Below are positions 44,801 to 56,319 of a DNA stretch of 64,000 nt, in pieces; the first letter of the stretch is position 1; each line of letters begins with the position of its first letter. The DNA lies in assembly GCA_002007465.1 (NCBI GenBank), contig LNAC01000009.1, forward strand, positions 3,811,526-3,875,525, read 5' to 3'. The stretch comes from Ailurus styani. Taxonomy: Eukaryota > Chordata > Mammalia > Carnivora > Ailuridae. The notes beneath the pieces were generated by a model. It ran no database searches, had not been told where the DNA came from, and was given only the letters and a program-made list of their open reading frames with translations. Both the position numbers and the translations under genes were made by a program.

Positions 44801-47800
44801 GCACCCCGGGTGGTTAAGAGCTGGACGACTGAACAAGCACGGAGCCCACCAGCCCAAGCAGGCCCCAGGGATGCCTCAGCCAGCACGGGGAGGCTGTTTG
44901 GAAGAACGTCTCTTCTGATTACATTCAAATCCACAGCTCCACTCGGAGGCCTCAGCCACGTGGCTCCCTTGCATAGCAGCCCTCCTCCAGCCACCACGCA
45001 CACTCACACCACGGCTAGGGCCGCCCAGTCCTGCTCTGGCCACCTCTGGCCAGCGGCTTGGCACCTCCCACAACCTCCGCATCACCTCCAGGGGTCACCT
45101 GGGGTCTGAAATGGCCCGTGGGGACGCCGCAGGCAGGTGCTGGCCAAGAGGAGGGAAGGGCAGCTGAAGAGCAGGGCTGCGCCCTGCAAAGTGGGGCAGG
45201 GCTGGGGAGAGACAGTGCAAATCGCCACACGGGGAAGGGCCCGGGCATAACATTTGGAGAGCTTGCCCTCTCCGAAAAGTTTATCCACAATGCAGAGGGG
45301 AGGAGAAGGGAAAAAACCAAGAGATCACTACTCATTTTATGAGTAGGGTTTATCCAAGAACCTCATATTTTCCACTAAAGGAAAAGCCGATCTCCATCTA
45401 AACTTTCAAGACCTACACTCAAGAGCAAGAAACAATCTTCAGCCATAAATTAAAAGCTTGCTTTAAACTCTCATTTCCCAAGAGTGTCGGGGCTTCGCAG
45501 CCCTCCATGCCCCAGCAGTCGGGCCCTGCCTGTCCGCCCGTCTAGTCAGAAGGCAAACAACACAGGCTATTTGTAATGACAGGCAAACACTAGTGAATTT
45601 CGGAGCATGTCCGGTGCTTGCATTTACGGATCATAAAATCATCTGGCTTCTTCTCCTCCCGTGCTGACATGCCAGTGAGGCAACCCTGCGTATTTACAGG
45701 CAGGAAGGGGGCTGCCAGGACCACTCTGTGAGAGGGAAGCTGGGGGTTGAGGGGGATGGCTTGTTAACCTTCCCATTCCATACAAACCCATTTTTATGCT
45801 CTTACATTCACAGCCTAAACCTTGGCATGCAAAATCCCATTAAACGGTATTTATTTTTTTTAAACACCTTGGGGTGGGAAAGAGAGTCAACCTAACTGTC
45901 TCAGTTGCTTAAGGTATAAACGCAGTCAGAAGTTACCAAAATGGCTTTTTAAATACCAGCTAGACATAAAGAAAGGATTTAAAATGCAGTTAGGTTTTTC
46001 CAGTTAAACACATAATTTGTCTAATACACCCTACTAAATTCTAAGTGTCTAGAAGAAAGGTACTTCCATAAAACATAGGAACACCACACACAGGCTCAGC
46101 CACCAGGGCCGAGCCCCTCACTGCCCAGCCAAGGTGGAGCCCCATCCCAGCCACGCTGCCATGACCACCCGGGAGGAAGGGACCACAGTGGTTTGGGACT
46201 CTTTCCATCCAGAGGAGGTCTAGGGGAGCCTCTACGGAACCCAGGTAGCCCAGATAGGCCACAAGTTATCTGGGGCCCTCCAGAGGCCAACCCTCATGTC
46301 TCAAGGGGCTGCACATGAGAGACCACAAGAGGAGTTCTAAAATGCAGAATGAGCTCCTGTGTAAGGGGATCTTTCCTGACCCCAAATAGCTGTGTGACGC
46401 TCACTTCCTAATGGCCAAGTGTCCCCACATCTGACTTAAGCTGTGTCCAAGCAAAGTCTGTCTAAACATGGACAATTCAGAGCCATTAATTTGTAGGAGC
46501 CATCACTCATTCAACCAACTCCTCCCCAGGCCTGCCCCCCCACCCCTTCTCAGGCTCTGTTCAGAAGCCTGCACCATATAGACAGGAAAGGCACCGACCA
46601 GAGCAGATAGGTCAGAACCAGAAGCCTGGTTCCCTATGACTTGCATTTTGGGGGTGTCTGCCCAGCTCTTGACCGTTCTGGGAACTGCAACTTGTCCTCG
46701 ACCCCATCACAGGCATATCACCTCCTGTAATGTAAACCTGACCCCCCACTGGGCCATTAATAATTCCTTGTGTATGGATTCGGAATCTAGAAGGAAGGAA
46801 AGAGAAAAATGTCAGCATCTAGGGCTCAGGAGCCCTGGGAAGCCATGTCGTGCCCCCCCTTGCTGGTAGGGAAGGATCAGAGGAAGCCAGCGGAACCCTG
46901 GAGAACAAGAGAGGAGGAAGGGAAAAAGAGATGAAAGACTAGAGTCTGATCAGACTTCCAGGCCCACAGTCCAGCTTCTCTCCACTTCCAGGTTCCATGA
47001 GACACCCCTGGAGGCTTACAGCAAATTCCCCTTTTGTCAAGCTGGCTTGAGCTGTTTTCTGCTACTTAAAACTAAAAACATCCTGACTTACCTGGTCTCC
47101 CACTGTTCTGTTCTCAGCCCATCAGCCTGCATGGTCTCAATGAAGAAAAGGGCAAGGAAGGGATGGGAAGGCCTGATGGAGGCCAAGGCTTGGACAGCCC
47201 CTCTCTCAGAGACACCAATCAAACAGGAGCCCAGGGAGCTCCTTGGGAGAGTCAGAAGCCAGGAACCATAGACCAGGGACATGACTTCTGAGGGATTCTA
47301 GAATCTGCTGACACTCCCCATGTATAGTTTTGCTTTCCTGCTTCCCTCCAGAAGGATTAGCAGTTAAATTTCAACAAAATCAGGACTGTGGGCTAATCCT
47401 TCAGAGAAATGGGAAGGGTGGAGGTTAAGTATCTTGTCCCACAGGCACCCTGGGGGACTTTCGCTCTAGGGTACGAAGGTTTCAAGTAGGGAAAGCTAGC
47501 CTGAACCCTGAGGCTCAGGGACTCAGGGAGGTGAACTGCATGAGGCTACCCAGCAGCAAGTGGAAAGGCCGGGATTACAGCCTAGGTAGGCTATATACCA
47601 AAGTCCATGCACCCAACCCAACTCCTCTGGTACATTTTGCCTGCCAACTCTTCTTTCCCTAGGGCCTTGGGCAAAGAATTTAAGACCATCACGAAAATAA
47701 TAATAATGAAGTTGGACCTCTGCCCCAACCCGCACCAGAGAGACTGCTTACACAGTCGTCAATGAAAGGCATCCGGCTGAGTGCCTCGGTGGATCTGAGA

Positions 47801-48196
47801 ATGTACACTGGGCCGTAGGCGCTGGGGGATCTGAACTGTTCAGCACAGGGGTGGAGGACGGGTGGTCCTGAGAGAGGAATACAGAGCTGGGAAAGCCAGA
47901 AGAGGCTGGGGTCAGCTAAGCGGCCCACGATGATGGCACAGCCAGTGGGTGCTTTAGAAACAGTGGTGCTTACAAGGCTTGTCAAAGCCAAAGCAGTGGC
48001 TCCCAAGGTTCCCTTTCCATGAGTCTCCATGGCTCCCTAGCACTTGTGCGGCAGATTCTCTGGGAGAGCTTGCAGGAGTGGTCGCATCACTGTGGTCCAG
48101 CGTAGAAATGGTACACGTGACAGAAGTAAGCCTCTGGGAACTCGTACGGAAAGAAAGTTCTGGCCTTTCTAAATCCATAGAACCAGGATTCAAGAT
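44801..48196. other. Largest stretch without an obvious mobile element
   Basis: About 3.4 kb in which I could name no SINE, LINE or DNA transposon. The part at 45340-46080 is AT-balanced unique DNA, a plausible place for conserved intronic elements. A possible small exon lies at 47092-47135 (minus), with acceptor CTTTTCTTCATTGAG and donor AG then GTAAGTCAG, but it has no known peptide. Confidence 0.45.
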
Positions 48197-48211
48197 TCAA
48201 GACCAGTTTAT

Positions 48212-48403
48212 TTTTTTTTTAATTTTATTTATTTATTTCACAGAGGGAGAGAGATCACAAGGAGACAGAGAGGCAGGCAGAGAGAGGGGGAAGCAGGCTC
48301 CCCGCTGAGCAGGGAGCCCGATGCGGGCCTTGATCCCAGGACCCTGAGATCATGACCTGAGCTGAAAGCAGAGGCTTTAACCCACTGAGCCAGCCAGGCG
48401 CCC
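48212..48403 (-). mobile_element. Young mustelid-type CAN-SINE
   Basis: Ends GCTTTAACCCACTGAGCCAG. Perfect duplications TCAAGACCAGTTTAT lie at 48197-48211 and 48404-48418. Confidence 0.98.
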
Positions 48404-48489
48404 TCAAGACCAGTTTATATCCATGTCAGAGAGACATGAGTGTGATGGTGATGACAACAACAATCGAGGAAAGAAAAAGGAAGAGAAGG

Positions 48490-48768
48490 AACACCAGCAG
48501 CAACCCTATACGGAGCACTGATTATGTATGTCCCAGCCAGAGTGCTAAGTAAGGATTTAAATGCATGACCACACAAACCTTCCCAGTAACCCTATGGAGT
48601 AGGTACTATTGTCATGACTCTTTTGCAGATGAGATAATGAAGGTTTCGAGATGTTAAGGAACCTGCCCAAATTCATGCGGCTGGTTTGTGGCGGAGGTAG
48701 GATCTCAAATTCAGCTGTCTGAACCATAACTCATGCTGCTAACCACTATGCCACAGAGTCTCCCCCAA
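48490..48768 (+). mobile_element. MIR, nearly full length
   Basis: CAGCCAGAGTGCTAAGTAAG, CCAGTAACCCTATGGAGTAG, TTTTGCAGATGAGATAATGA and AACTCATGCTGCTAACCACT run in MIR order. Confidence 0.9.
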
Positions 48769-48961
48769 GATACGGTGCTTGAGCCCTGACTCCTCCCTTT
48801 CCTTTCTGGAGGGCTCCTATCCAAGGGATCCTATCCAAGATGGTCTTCTTCACACAGCGTCTCCCCATCCGCTGCTCTGGTGATCACTAGGGCCACTTCT
48901 CTCAAGGCTGCCCCTTCAGGGGTTTTGCTTTCCTAACTTCCAGGCCCAACTTTGGCCTCTA

Positions 48962-49003
48962 ATGAGCCTCCAATAGCATGACATGAGCCTCCAATAGCAT
49001 GAC
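48962..49003. repeat. Perfect 21-bp tandem duplication
   Basis: Two identical abutting units starting ATGAGCCTCCAATAGCATG, at 48962-48982 and 48983-49003. Confidence 0.95.
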
Positions 49004-49189
49004 AGCCCCTAAGACCCATTCATTAGCTTAGGGGTCCTCCTATAGATAGAGCCGGGTCAGCAGCCCCTAAGAACCTAGAATTCTGCAGGAGGGCCTGCAG
49101 ATTAGGTCCACAGAACAGCCCCAACTTGCACCTTCGGGCACTGGGCACTTCAAGTTTAATAGCACAAAACCACATCCTCCAAGTGCCCC

Positions 49190-49680
49190 ACTACTGCCAT
49201 CATCTGCTTGACTCCTGGCCACTCGGTTGCTTGGGCCTCTCTGCACATGACTCAGCCAGCACAGCGTTCCTTTCAGGCCTTTGTCCTCCCTGGGCTGCTG
49301 TCTTACCTAAGGCCTGGGCACCTGCTGCTCCCTCTGCCAGAAATATTCCTTCTCCTCCCCTTTGCCTGACCAACTCCACATCATTCCTCAGGTCTGGGCT
49401 CATAGATCATTTGTCCAGACAAGCTTTCCTAAACCCCCTCTGCCATCCTGAACTGAGTCAGATGCTCCTGTGGCACATGTAAGTCCCCAACAGCAACCCT
49501 CACTATTCCTCACGGACATGCTTCTTGAATAGGCTGTCTTCCCTTCCTAGACCACAAGCAATGTGCAGGGGGAGCACCCAAGGATTGAATGTGTTCACCT
49601 TTGTATGTCCAGGTCCCAAGCAAGGACCTGGTCAGAGCAGGCACTGACGAACTGATTGCTGACTGAATGAGAGGTATCCT
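49190..49680 (+). mobile_element. L2 3' region
   Basis: TTTCAGGCCTTTGTCCTCCC, CACCTGCTGCTCCCTCTGCC, TCCAGACAAGCTTTCCTAAA, CTAGACCACAAGCAATGTGC and the final GAACTGATTGCTGACTGAAT follow L2 order. Confidence 0.85.
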
Positions 49681-50017
49681 CTATCAACCGGCAGGAAGTC
49701 AAGTGATTTGAAAAACTGAGTTTTCCAGACAGCAGAGGTTCAACTCCTTCAGCGCAGCAACTTTTTATTCAGTGAGTCAATGAAATTTTACCAAACAAAT
49801 ACTATGGACCCAGTACTGTGCCCAGCATCTGAGAGACAAAGACACCAGATGTGGTCCTGCCCTTGAGTTTCCAGAGTCTTTGGAACCTAAGGAAAGCTAT
49901 GGGCTCCCTCCCCAGTAAAATGGGAGTAACACAACCACGAAACTTTGTACGTAATTTATTTTAACATTAAAACTAAATAGTATAATCTTTTCATAGATTA
50001 TTTCTCTCTGATTTTTT

Positions 50018-50188
50018 TTTAAGATTTTATTTCTTTATTTGAGGCAGGGGGAGCACAGAAGGAGAGTGAGGGAAAAGGAGACTTCCCACTGAGCAGAGAG
50101 CTGGACACAGGGCTCAATCCCAGGACCCTGAGACCATGACCTGAGCTGAAGGCAGAGGCTTAACCCACCGATCCACCCAGGCACCCCT
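50018..50188 (-). mobile_element. CAN-SINE
   Basis: TTTAAGATTTTATTTCTTTA through CACCGATCCACCCAGGCACC. Flanking duplications CTCTCTGATTTTTT lie at 50004 and 50189. Confidence 0.95.
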
Positions 50189-50354
50189 CTCTCTGATTTT
50201 TTCAAGCAAAAATAAAAAAGTAATACCAACATCCTGAAAAGAATCAAAAGAAATTCAAACTCTGCCAAAAGGGCAAACATGAGCCACAGTGTGGCTCTCA
50301 CCACAGCCTGGCACAAGAGAGGCAGTTACCAGGGGCTGACACGTGGACCCTTGA

Positions 50355-50545
50355 CCCCAGCATCTGGCTCCACCCCTGACCAGCCCTATGATTCTGAGCA
50401 CATCGATTAATCTCTCTGGCCTCAGTCTTCTCATTTGAAAATGCAGATAATAAAAGCACCTACCTTATAAAACCGTTGTGAATATTCGATGGTTCAGTTT
50501 ATGTAAAATTATTAGAATAGTGACTGACACATAGGGAGCAACCAA
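50355..50545 (-). mobile_element. MIR
   Basis: CTCTCTGGCCTCAGTCTTCT, AAATGCAGATAATAAAAGCA, CTTATAAAACCGTTGTGAAT and AATAGTGACTGACACATAGG are in minus-strand MIR order. Confidence 0.9.
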
Positions 50546-50659
50546 AAAATATAGATATACTATTACTGAATGTAAAGTTAGTATTGTGACGCATTCCTTG
50601 GCATCCAACACACATGATGCTCCTTGACACATGACACGTTAACATTCGGTCAACTTGAC

Positions 50660-52480
50660 TTTTTTTTTTACCAATAGCTGCTAAGAACCCTGCTTCCCAA
50701 AGGGAGGCCATGGCGTGCCAGACCATCACTCCCAAAGCCCAATGACAGTCAGCGAGTGTCAGACGTTGAGGACGAGCACCATTCTCCACGAGTGTTCCAG
50801 CTGAATCGATGCCCCAGCGTTTTCTCTTCTCTCGAGCCGCTGAGGAAAGCAATGTAAAGATCTCCTTCACTGATGACGGGCTGTCCTCAAGGAAGGACTG
50901 TGAATCCATACCCCCTATGCATGTTTGGCTGAGCAGCCGAAGCCTTCCAATGAGAAGGGCAAGGTTTCCAGGTGTCTCTGGATTTCTGCTGCTGAGGGCC
51001 TAGCATGCTTCTGCCACTCCCAGGCTGCACAAACATTTCTTCCAGCAGCAGAAAGTTCACAGACTTGCCCAGCCCGGTCTCCTCTTCTAGAGGGCAGCAT
51101 GGCCAAAACCGCCCATTTTTCAGAAACAACTATAGTGGTGAATTGATTTACCTCATTCACAGGGCCAAAAATATCTAGTAAGGAAGCCAAGGCATGAATG
51201 AAGTCCTCTTTCTCTGTTTTGTGTGTTTTCCTTCACTTTCAAAGAAAAAAAAAATAGAACTTCAGTTTGAAGTTCAGTCAAGTACTTCAAGACCTATCCT
51301 TTGGAGAGCCAGCGAACTCCTGCGTGGCTGGAGCAGCTTTCTGTTCTGCTCCATTTCACAGCAAAACCTCCTGAGAAGGCTGGAGCTCAAGGCCCCAGCA
51401 CCAGCAGAACTGTAGGCTTTCAAAGCAGGCTTTCAGGACCACTGCAATCTTTGACATCAACGCTGGCACGGAAAGTCCCAACCGCAGTGGCAGGTGGGCC
51501 TCCGCGCTTCATCAAAGCTGCAACAGCAGACATGTGGCCAGACAAAGCAGATGCTTCATCAGGCAAGACAGCCTTGACATTCCTTTCAGTCAAAACTGAG
51601 CTTGGCAAAGAAACGGGCTGCCATTTTGAAGACTTGGAAGTTTCCCAAAGGAACTCACAATCTAAGAATTCTTTCTGGATGTTGACAACATACAGGTAAC
51701 AGAAACCAACAGGAGCTGGATGCACCAAGATTGTCACAAATAGTTTGTGCACCAAATTTCAAAAGAAATGGCACAGCCGGGCGCCTGGGTGGCTCAGTGG
51801 GTTAAAGCCTCTGCTTTCGGCTCAGGTCATGATCTCAGCGTCCTGGGATCGAGGCCCGCATCGGGCTCCCTGCTCAGTGGGGAGTCTGCTTCCTCCTCTC
51901 CTTGTCTCTCTGCCTGCCTCTCTGCCTGCTTGTAATCTCTCTCTCTGTGTCAAATAAATAAATAAAATATTTAAAAAAAAAAAAAAAAAAAGAAATGGCA
52001 CAGCCGCTGATTCTTTCCACGACCTACTTCAAAATACCAGAAGACAGGTCAGCTCTTCTACAAATGATATCATTTGACATAGGAACTGCTTTAATCTCCT
52101 TCCTCTGCTGTGAGTCACAGCTCAGCTCAGTCGGGTCCAAGTTACCTGGCTTCACCAAGTTCTCTCCTGTCAGCAGTGACTTCTTTGGCAATTTTGAAGG
52201 CTGTTTCAAAACAAGGCTTTTGTGTTTGGGTAAGTCCAACTTTTGGAAAATGGCAAGCCTTTCCAAGTCAAGCCTCCTTCTACCCAGTAAGGTTTCTTCC
52301 CCCGTCTCCCCGCCCCATCACCATCTTTGGGAGGTGGGTGCTCTGTCCCCCTTCCAGGAGTCACGTGATCACTGCAAATCATCCTATCCCCGCAGCCTGA
52401 ATTTCTGGTTATGAAAGTAAGACGAAAGATTACGTAAGCTTCACTGCACTCTTTCATTTGACATTTTCCAACTTAAGCTA
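50660..52480 (-). other. Unassigned coding-like sequence, possible decayed retrocopy
   Basis: About 1.8 kb without a named repeat except the SINE at 51780. On the minus strand, open pieces of 136 (50499-50909), 91 (50915-51190), 111 (51420-51755) and about 88 codons (to 52024) follow one another, separated by stops or frame changes. One reads L-P-K-H-K-S-L-V-L-K-Q-P-S-K-L-P-K-K; another L-L-D-I-F-G-P-V-N-E-V. A run of nine T at 50660 could be the complement of an old poly-A. I do not recognise a parent gene, no start or flanking duplication is clear, and plus-strand frames exist too. It could equally be ordinary unique intron. Confidence 0.25.
51780..51990 (+). mobile_element. Young mustelid-type CAN-SINE
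   Basis: Head GCGCCTGGGTGGCTCAGTGG then GTTAAAGCCTCTGC. The tail AATAAATAAATAAAATATTT is followed by about 18 A. Perfect 16-bp duplications AGAAATGGCACAGCCG lie at 51764-51779 and 51991-52006, the cleanest in the window. Confidence 0.98.
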
Positions 52481-52787
52481 GGATCGATGTAAACGCAAAC
52501 AGACGCTCATAGTCATAAAGGTAAGGTATGATTTTATAAATTCCTTTCCCAGCGGAAAACACTGACAGTGAAAACTGTCATCGCCCAGATGTATGTGGTG
52601 CAATCTTATGCCATCCTACACGGTTTCAGAGTAGAATGACATCTTAATATAATTTAAGAAAAATAATTTTTTCCCACAAAAGATGGTTTTCTAAATAGGA
52701 AAGTTTTCAAAATAAAGAAGGAGACTTTTGCTTCTTATTTATGACAAAATAACTAGTATCAGATTAACAATAAAAACTGCATAAACT

Positions 52788-52835
52788 GGGGCACCTGGGT
52801 GGATCTGTTGGTTAGGTGTCTGAGTCTTATTATAG
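52788..52835 (+). mobile_element. CAN-SINE head fragment
   Basis: Only the first 45-50 bases (GGGGCACCTGGGTGGATCTG onwards) remain; the sequence then passes into A/T-rich old L1. Confidence 0.75.
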
Positions 52836-53002
52836 ATCTTATAGATATTAAAAATGATAAGGGAATATTATGAAAACTCCATGTGAATACATTTAATTTA
52901 GATAAAATGGACACACTCATTCAAAAAACTCAACCAAAGCTTACTAAAAACAGAAGCAGATTACCTGAATAACTCCATATCTGTTAGAGAAATTGAATTC
53001 AT

Positions 53003-53110
53003 TTTTTAAGAGGCGAGACAGAAAGACAGACAGACAGACAGATGGAGGAGGGGCAGAGGGAAAGGGAGAGAGAGAATCTTCAGCAGGGTCCATGCCCAGC
53101 TCACAGCCCA
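53003..53110 (-). mobile_element. Partial CAN-SINE with (CAGA)n
   Basis: TTTTTTAAGAGGCGAGACAG, then CAGACAGACAGACAGA, then CAGCAGGGTCCATGCCCAGC. The tRNA-like head is missing. Confidence 0.7.
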
Positions 53111-53256
53111 AGGTAACAAATGTACCAGTCTGATGGGGATGCTGATAGTGAGAGAGGCTGTGGGTGGCTGGGGGGCAGGGAATATATGGGAACTTTTTGT
53201 ATTTTCTGCTCAGTTTTCTATGAACCTAAAACGGCTCTATAAAACAGTCTATTTAA

Positions 53257-53490
53257 GGGGCGCCTGGATGGCTGAGATGTTTAAGCATCTGCCTTCAGCT
53301 CAGGTCATGATTCCAGCCTTCTGGGATTGAGTCCCACGTCAGGCTCCTGGCTTGGCAGGGAGTATGCCTCTTCTTCCCCCTCTGCTTCTCCCCCTGCTCA
53401 TGTTCTCTCCCAGCTCATGCTCTCTCTCTCTCTCTCTCTCTGTATCTCTCTGTCTCAAATAAATAAATAAAATCCTTTAAAAAAAATTTT
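53257..53490 (+). mobile_element. CAN-SINE with perfect 16-bp target duplication
   Basis: Head GGGGCGCCTGGATGGCTGAG. It carries a (CT)n run and an AATAAATAAATAAAATCC tail. Duplications AAAACAGTCTATTTAA lie at 53241-53256 and 53491-53506. Confidence 0.97.
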
Positions 53491-53672
53491 AAAACAGTCT
53501 ATTTAAGAGGAAACACAACCAAAAATCTTTCCACAAAGAAAACTCCAGGTCTACACAGCTCTGCTGGTCAAATCTACCAAATATTTAAGAAAAATCATAC
53601 CAATTCTCATAAACTCTTCTGGAAAATTGAGAAGAAAGGAATGCCTCCCAACTTAGTTTAAGAGCTCAGCAT

Positions 53673-53925
53673 GGGGCACCTGGGTGTCTCAGTTGGCTGA
53701 ATTTCCGACTCTTAATCTCAGCTTAAACTGGATCTCAGGGCCATGAGATTGAGCCCTGAGTCAGGCCCCACACTCAATATGGAGTCCGCTTGTCCCTCTC
53801 CCTCCCTCTCTGCATCTTCCCTCACCACATGGGTATGTGCCTGTGCACACACTCTATCTTAGTTAGACAGATAGATAGGTAGATAGGTAGGTAGGTAGGT
53901 CGGTCGGTCGGTCAGTCAGCATTAC
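53673..53925 (+). mobile_element. Older CAN-SINE with (GATA/GGTA/GGTC)n tail
   Basis: Head GGGGCACCTGGGTGTCTCAG, and the middle CCATGAGATTGAGCCCTGAG. The tail has become a tetranucleotide microsatellite (GATAGATAGGTAGATAGGTA and GGTCGGTCGGTC) at about 53868-53920. Confidence 0.9.
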
Positions 53926-54126
53926 ACTGATACCAAAACTAGAAAAATACATTTTACATGAAAAGAAAAATACAAACCAATATTCCTCATGAACTCTGAC
54001 GCAAAAATTCTTAACAGAATTTTAGCAAATCGAATCCAACAATATATGAAAATAATTCTACATCATGACCAAGTGGGGTTTATCACAGGAATGCAAGGTT
54101 GGCTTAACATTCAAAAATCAATCATG

Positions 54127-54227
54127 AGCCCCTCAGCAGGAAGCCTGCTTCTCCCTCTCCCACGTCCCCTGCTTATGCTCCCTCTCTTGCTGTGTCTCTG
54201 TCAAATATATAAATAAAATCTTTAAAA
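54127..54227 (+). mobile_element. 5'-truncated CAN-SINE
   Basis: Only the 3' 100 bases remain, starting AGCCCCTCAGCAGGAAGCCT and ending AAATAAAATCTTTAAA. Target duplications AAAATCAATCATG are at 54114 and 54228. It interrupts the L1 RT segment. Confidence 0.95.
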
Positions 54228-54687
54228 AAAATCAATCATGCAATTCTCCACAGTAACATACCAAAAAAGAAAAATCATGGTTATCTCAAAAGGCATAGGA
54301 AAAGCATTTGATAAAACCCTATATCCACTCAGAAAAACTCTCAGCAAATTAGGATCAGAAGGGAATATCCTCAGAGTGATAAAGCGCAAGTGAAAAATGT
54401 ACAGCTGACAGCTAACATCATCCCTAACCACAAAAGACAACTTTTCCTTCAAGACCAGAAACAAGCCAAAAATACCTGCTCCCACCACTTTTTCCCCAAC
54501 TATGACCAGCAAATAAGGCAAGTCGGGGAAATAAAATTATCCCATTTAGAAACAAAGAAATAAGACTGTGTGATTCACAGAAAAATCATCTGTGTAGAAA
54601 ATTCTACAGAACCTATAAAAGAGCTAGTAGAATAAGTGAGTTTACCAAATTTGTAAGATAAAAGGTCAATTAAAACATTTCTCTATG

Positions 54688-54882
54688 GGGGCCTGGGTGG
54701 CTCAGTGGGTTAAAGCCTCTGCTTTTGGCTCAGGTCATGATCTCAGCGTCCTGGGATCGAGGCCCGCATCGGGCTCTCTGCTCAGCAGGGAGCCTGCTCC
54801 CTCCTCTCTCTCTGCCTGCCTCTTTGCCTGCTTGTAATCTCTCTCTCTTTGTCAAATAAATAAACAAAATCTTTAAAAAAAA
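54688..54882 (+). mobile_element. Young mustelid-type CAN-SINE
   Basis: Head GGGGCCTGGGTGGCTCAGTG then GGTTAAAGCCTCTGC. Duplications ATTTCTCTATG lie at 54677 and 54883. Confidence 0.97.
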
Positions 54883-55167
54883 ATTTCTCTATGTCTATAA
54901 AACTATGAATGAGCAATTGGAATTTAATTTAAATAAAATAACATTTACAGCAGCATAGAAAATGCAGCACTTAGGAATCAGTCTGACAAAAGATGTGTAA
55001 GATCTATATACCAAAAACTACATTACTGAAACTAATTAAAGAAGATCTAAATATGTGGATACACACAGTGTGTTCATGGTTCAGGTGACTCAGTATTGTT
55101 AAGATGTCAACTGTCCCCAAATTGATCCACAGATTCAATGTGATCATATTCAACAGCAAGCATTTTT

Positions 55168-55366
55168 AAAAAAGATTTTATTTACTTATTTGTCAGAGAG
55201 AGAGAGAGCGCGCGCGCACACACACAAGCAGGAGGAACAGCAGGCAGAGGGAGGGGCAGACTCCCTGTTGAGCAAAGAGCCCGATGCGGAACTTGATCCC
55301 AGGACCCTGAGATCAAGACCTGAGCTGAAGGCAGACGCTTAACTGACTGAGCCACCCAGGCATCTG
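55168..55366 (-). mobile_element. CAN-SINE
   Basis: AAAAAAGATTTTATTTACTT, then (GA)n, (CG)n and (CA)n, through ACTGACTGAGCCACCCAGGC. Near-duplications AGCAAGCATTTTT (55155) and AGCAGGCATTTTT (55370). Confidence 0.95.
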
Positions 55367-55689
55367 AAGAGCAGGCATTTTTGTAAAGCTAACAAGCTGA
55401 TTTTTAAATTCATATGGAAATGGAAAGGACTAGAATAGCCAAGGCAATTTTGAAATAAAAGAACACATTTTAAGAACTGATTCTACCTGATTCCAAGAAG
55501 ACCGTGGGGGGAGTGGGAAAGGACAGCAGGATTACAAGGAGCGTGAGGAAACTTTTTGGGTGATGGGTATGTTTACTGTTTTAATTTGATGATGGTTTCA
55601 TAGATAAATACATACATACAAACTCACTGAATTGTTGGCTTTATTTATGCATGGTTTGTTACATATCCATTATCCCTCAATGTAGCTGG

Positions 55690-55862
55690 AAAAAATCCCA
55701 TTCAGTTCTCATGTCCAATTTTTGAGGTAGTTATATTGTCATCCCCATTTTAGAGAAATGAAACTGAGACTCAGAGACAATAACTGATGAGCGTGGTCTC
55801 ACAGATACACACCTAATCCTTCTCACTCCAGAGCCCAAGCTCTTAAACTTTGGGCCATATAG
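55690..55862 (+). mobile_element. MIR
   Basis: TTGTCATCCCCATTTTAGAG, AATGAAACTGAGACTCAGAG and CTCACTCCAGAGCCCAAGCT are in MIR order. Confidence 0.85.
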
Positions 55863-55935
55863 AAATACTTTTCTATCTGCCTCTCATTCATTCAACAACT
55901 ACTGACAGTATTGATCTGATAAGGTGGCACTGTGC

Positions 55936-56140
55936 CGGGGCACCTAGGTGGCTCAGTTAGTTAAGCATCTGCCTCTGGCTCAGACCATGATCTCGGGGTC
56001 CTGGGATTGAACCCTGTGTTGGGTTCCACACTCAGCGGGGACTCTGCTTCTCCCTCTCCCTCTGCTCCCCCTCCCGCCCCCACAACTCATGCTCTTGTGC
56101 GCACACGCTCTCTCAAACAGATAAATAAAATTGTTTTTAA
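55936..56140 (+). mobile_element. CAN-SINE (older type)
   Basis: Head GGGGCACCTAGGTGGCTCAG, a CT-rich middle, and the tail AGATAAATAAAATTG. Degenerate duplications of the GTGGCA(C/T)TGT type flank it. Confidence 0.94.
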
Positions 56141-56319
56141 AATGTGGCATTGTTTCTGGAGTAAGGGACCACAGCAGTGACACAGAAGTCCTTCCCTCAG
56201 AGAGCCTGACACGTTGTTGGCCCAGAGCCCCTCAAAGCTTGACTTATTAGCACTGGTGTTCCTTTTCTCCTTGCCACATCCCCGACTTCTCTCAAAAGGG
56301 AAGAAATACCTTGTGATTT

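Larger units (their letters stand above)
52846..55500 (+). mobile_element. Old L1M ORF2, fragmented by SINE insertions
   Basis: Pieces of one or more old L1 ORF2 sequences occur in order: ATGATAAGGGAATATTATGA (52854), TCATACCAATTCTCATAAAC (53597), then the RT segment at 53989-54120. That segment still reads [15 protein letters not shown] then [14 protein letters not shown]. It continues with AAAGCATTTGATAAAACCCT (54304), AGGAATCAGTCTGACAAAAG (54971) and GCCAAGGCAATTTTGAAATA (55438). A 3'-UTR-like piece at 53118-53256 is out of order and probably a separate element. All frames are broken. Confidence 0.85.
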
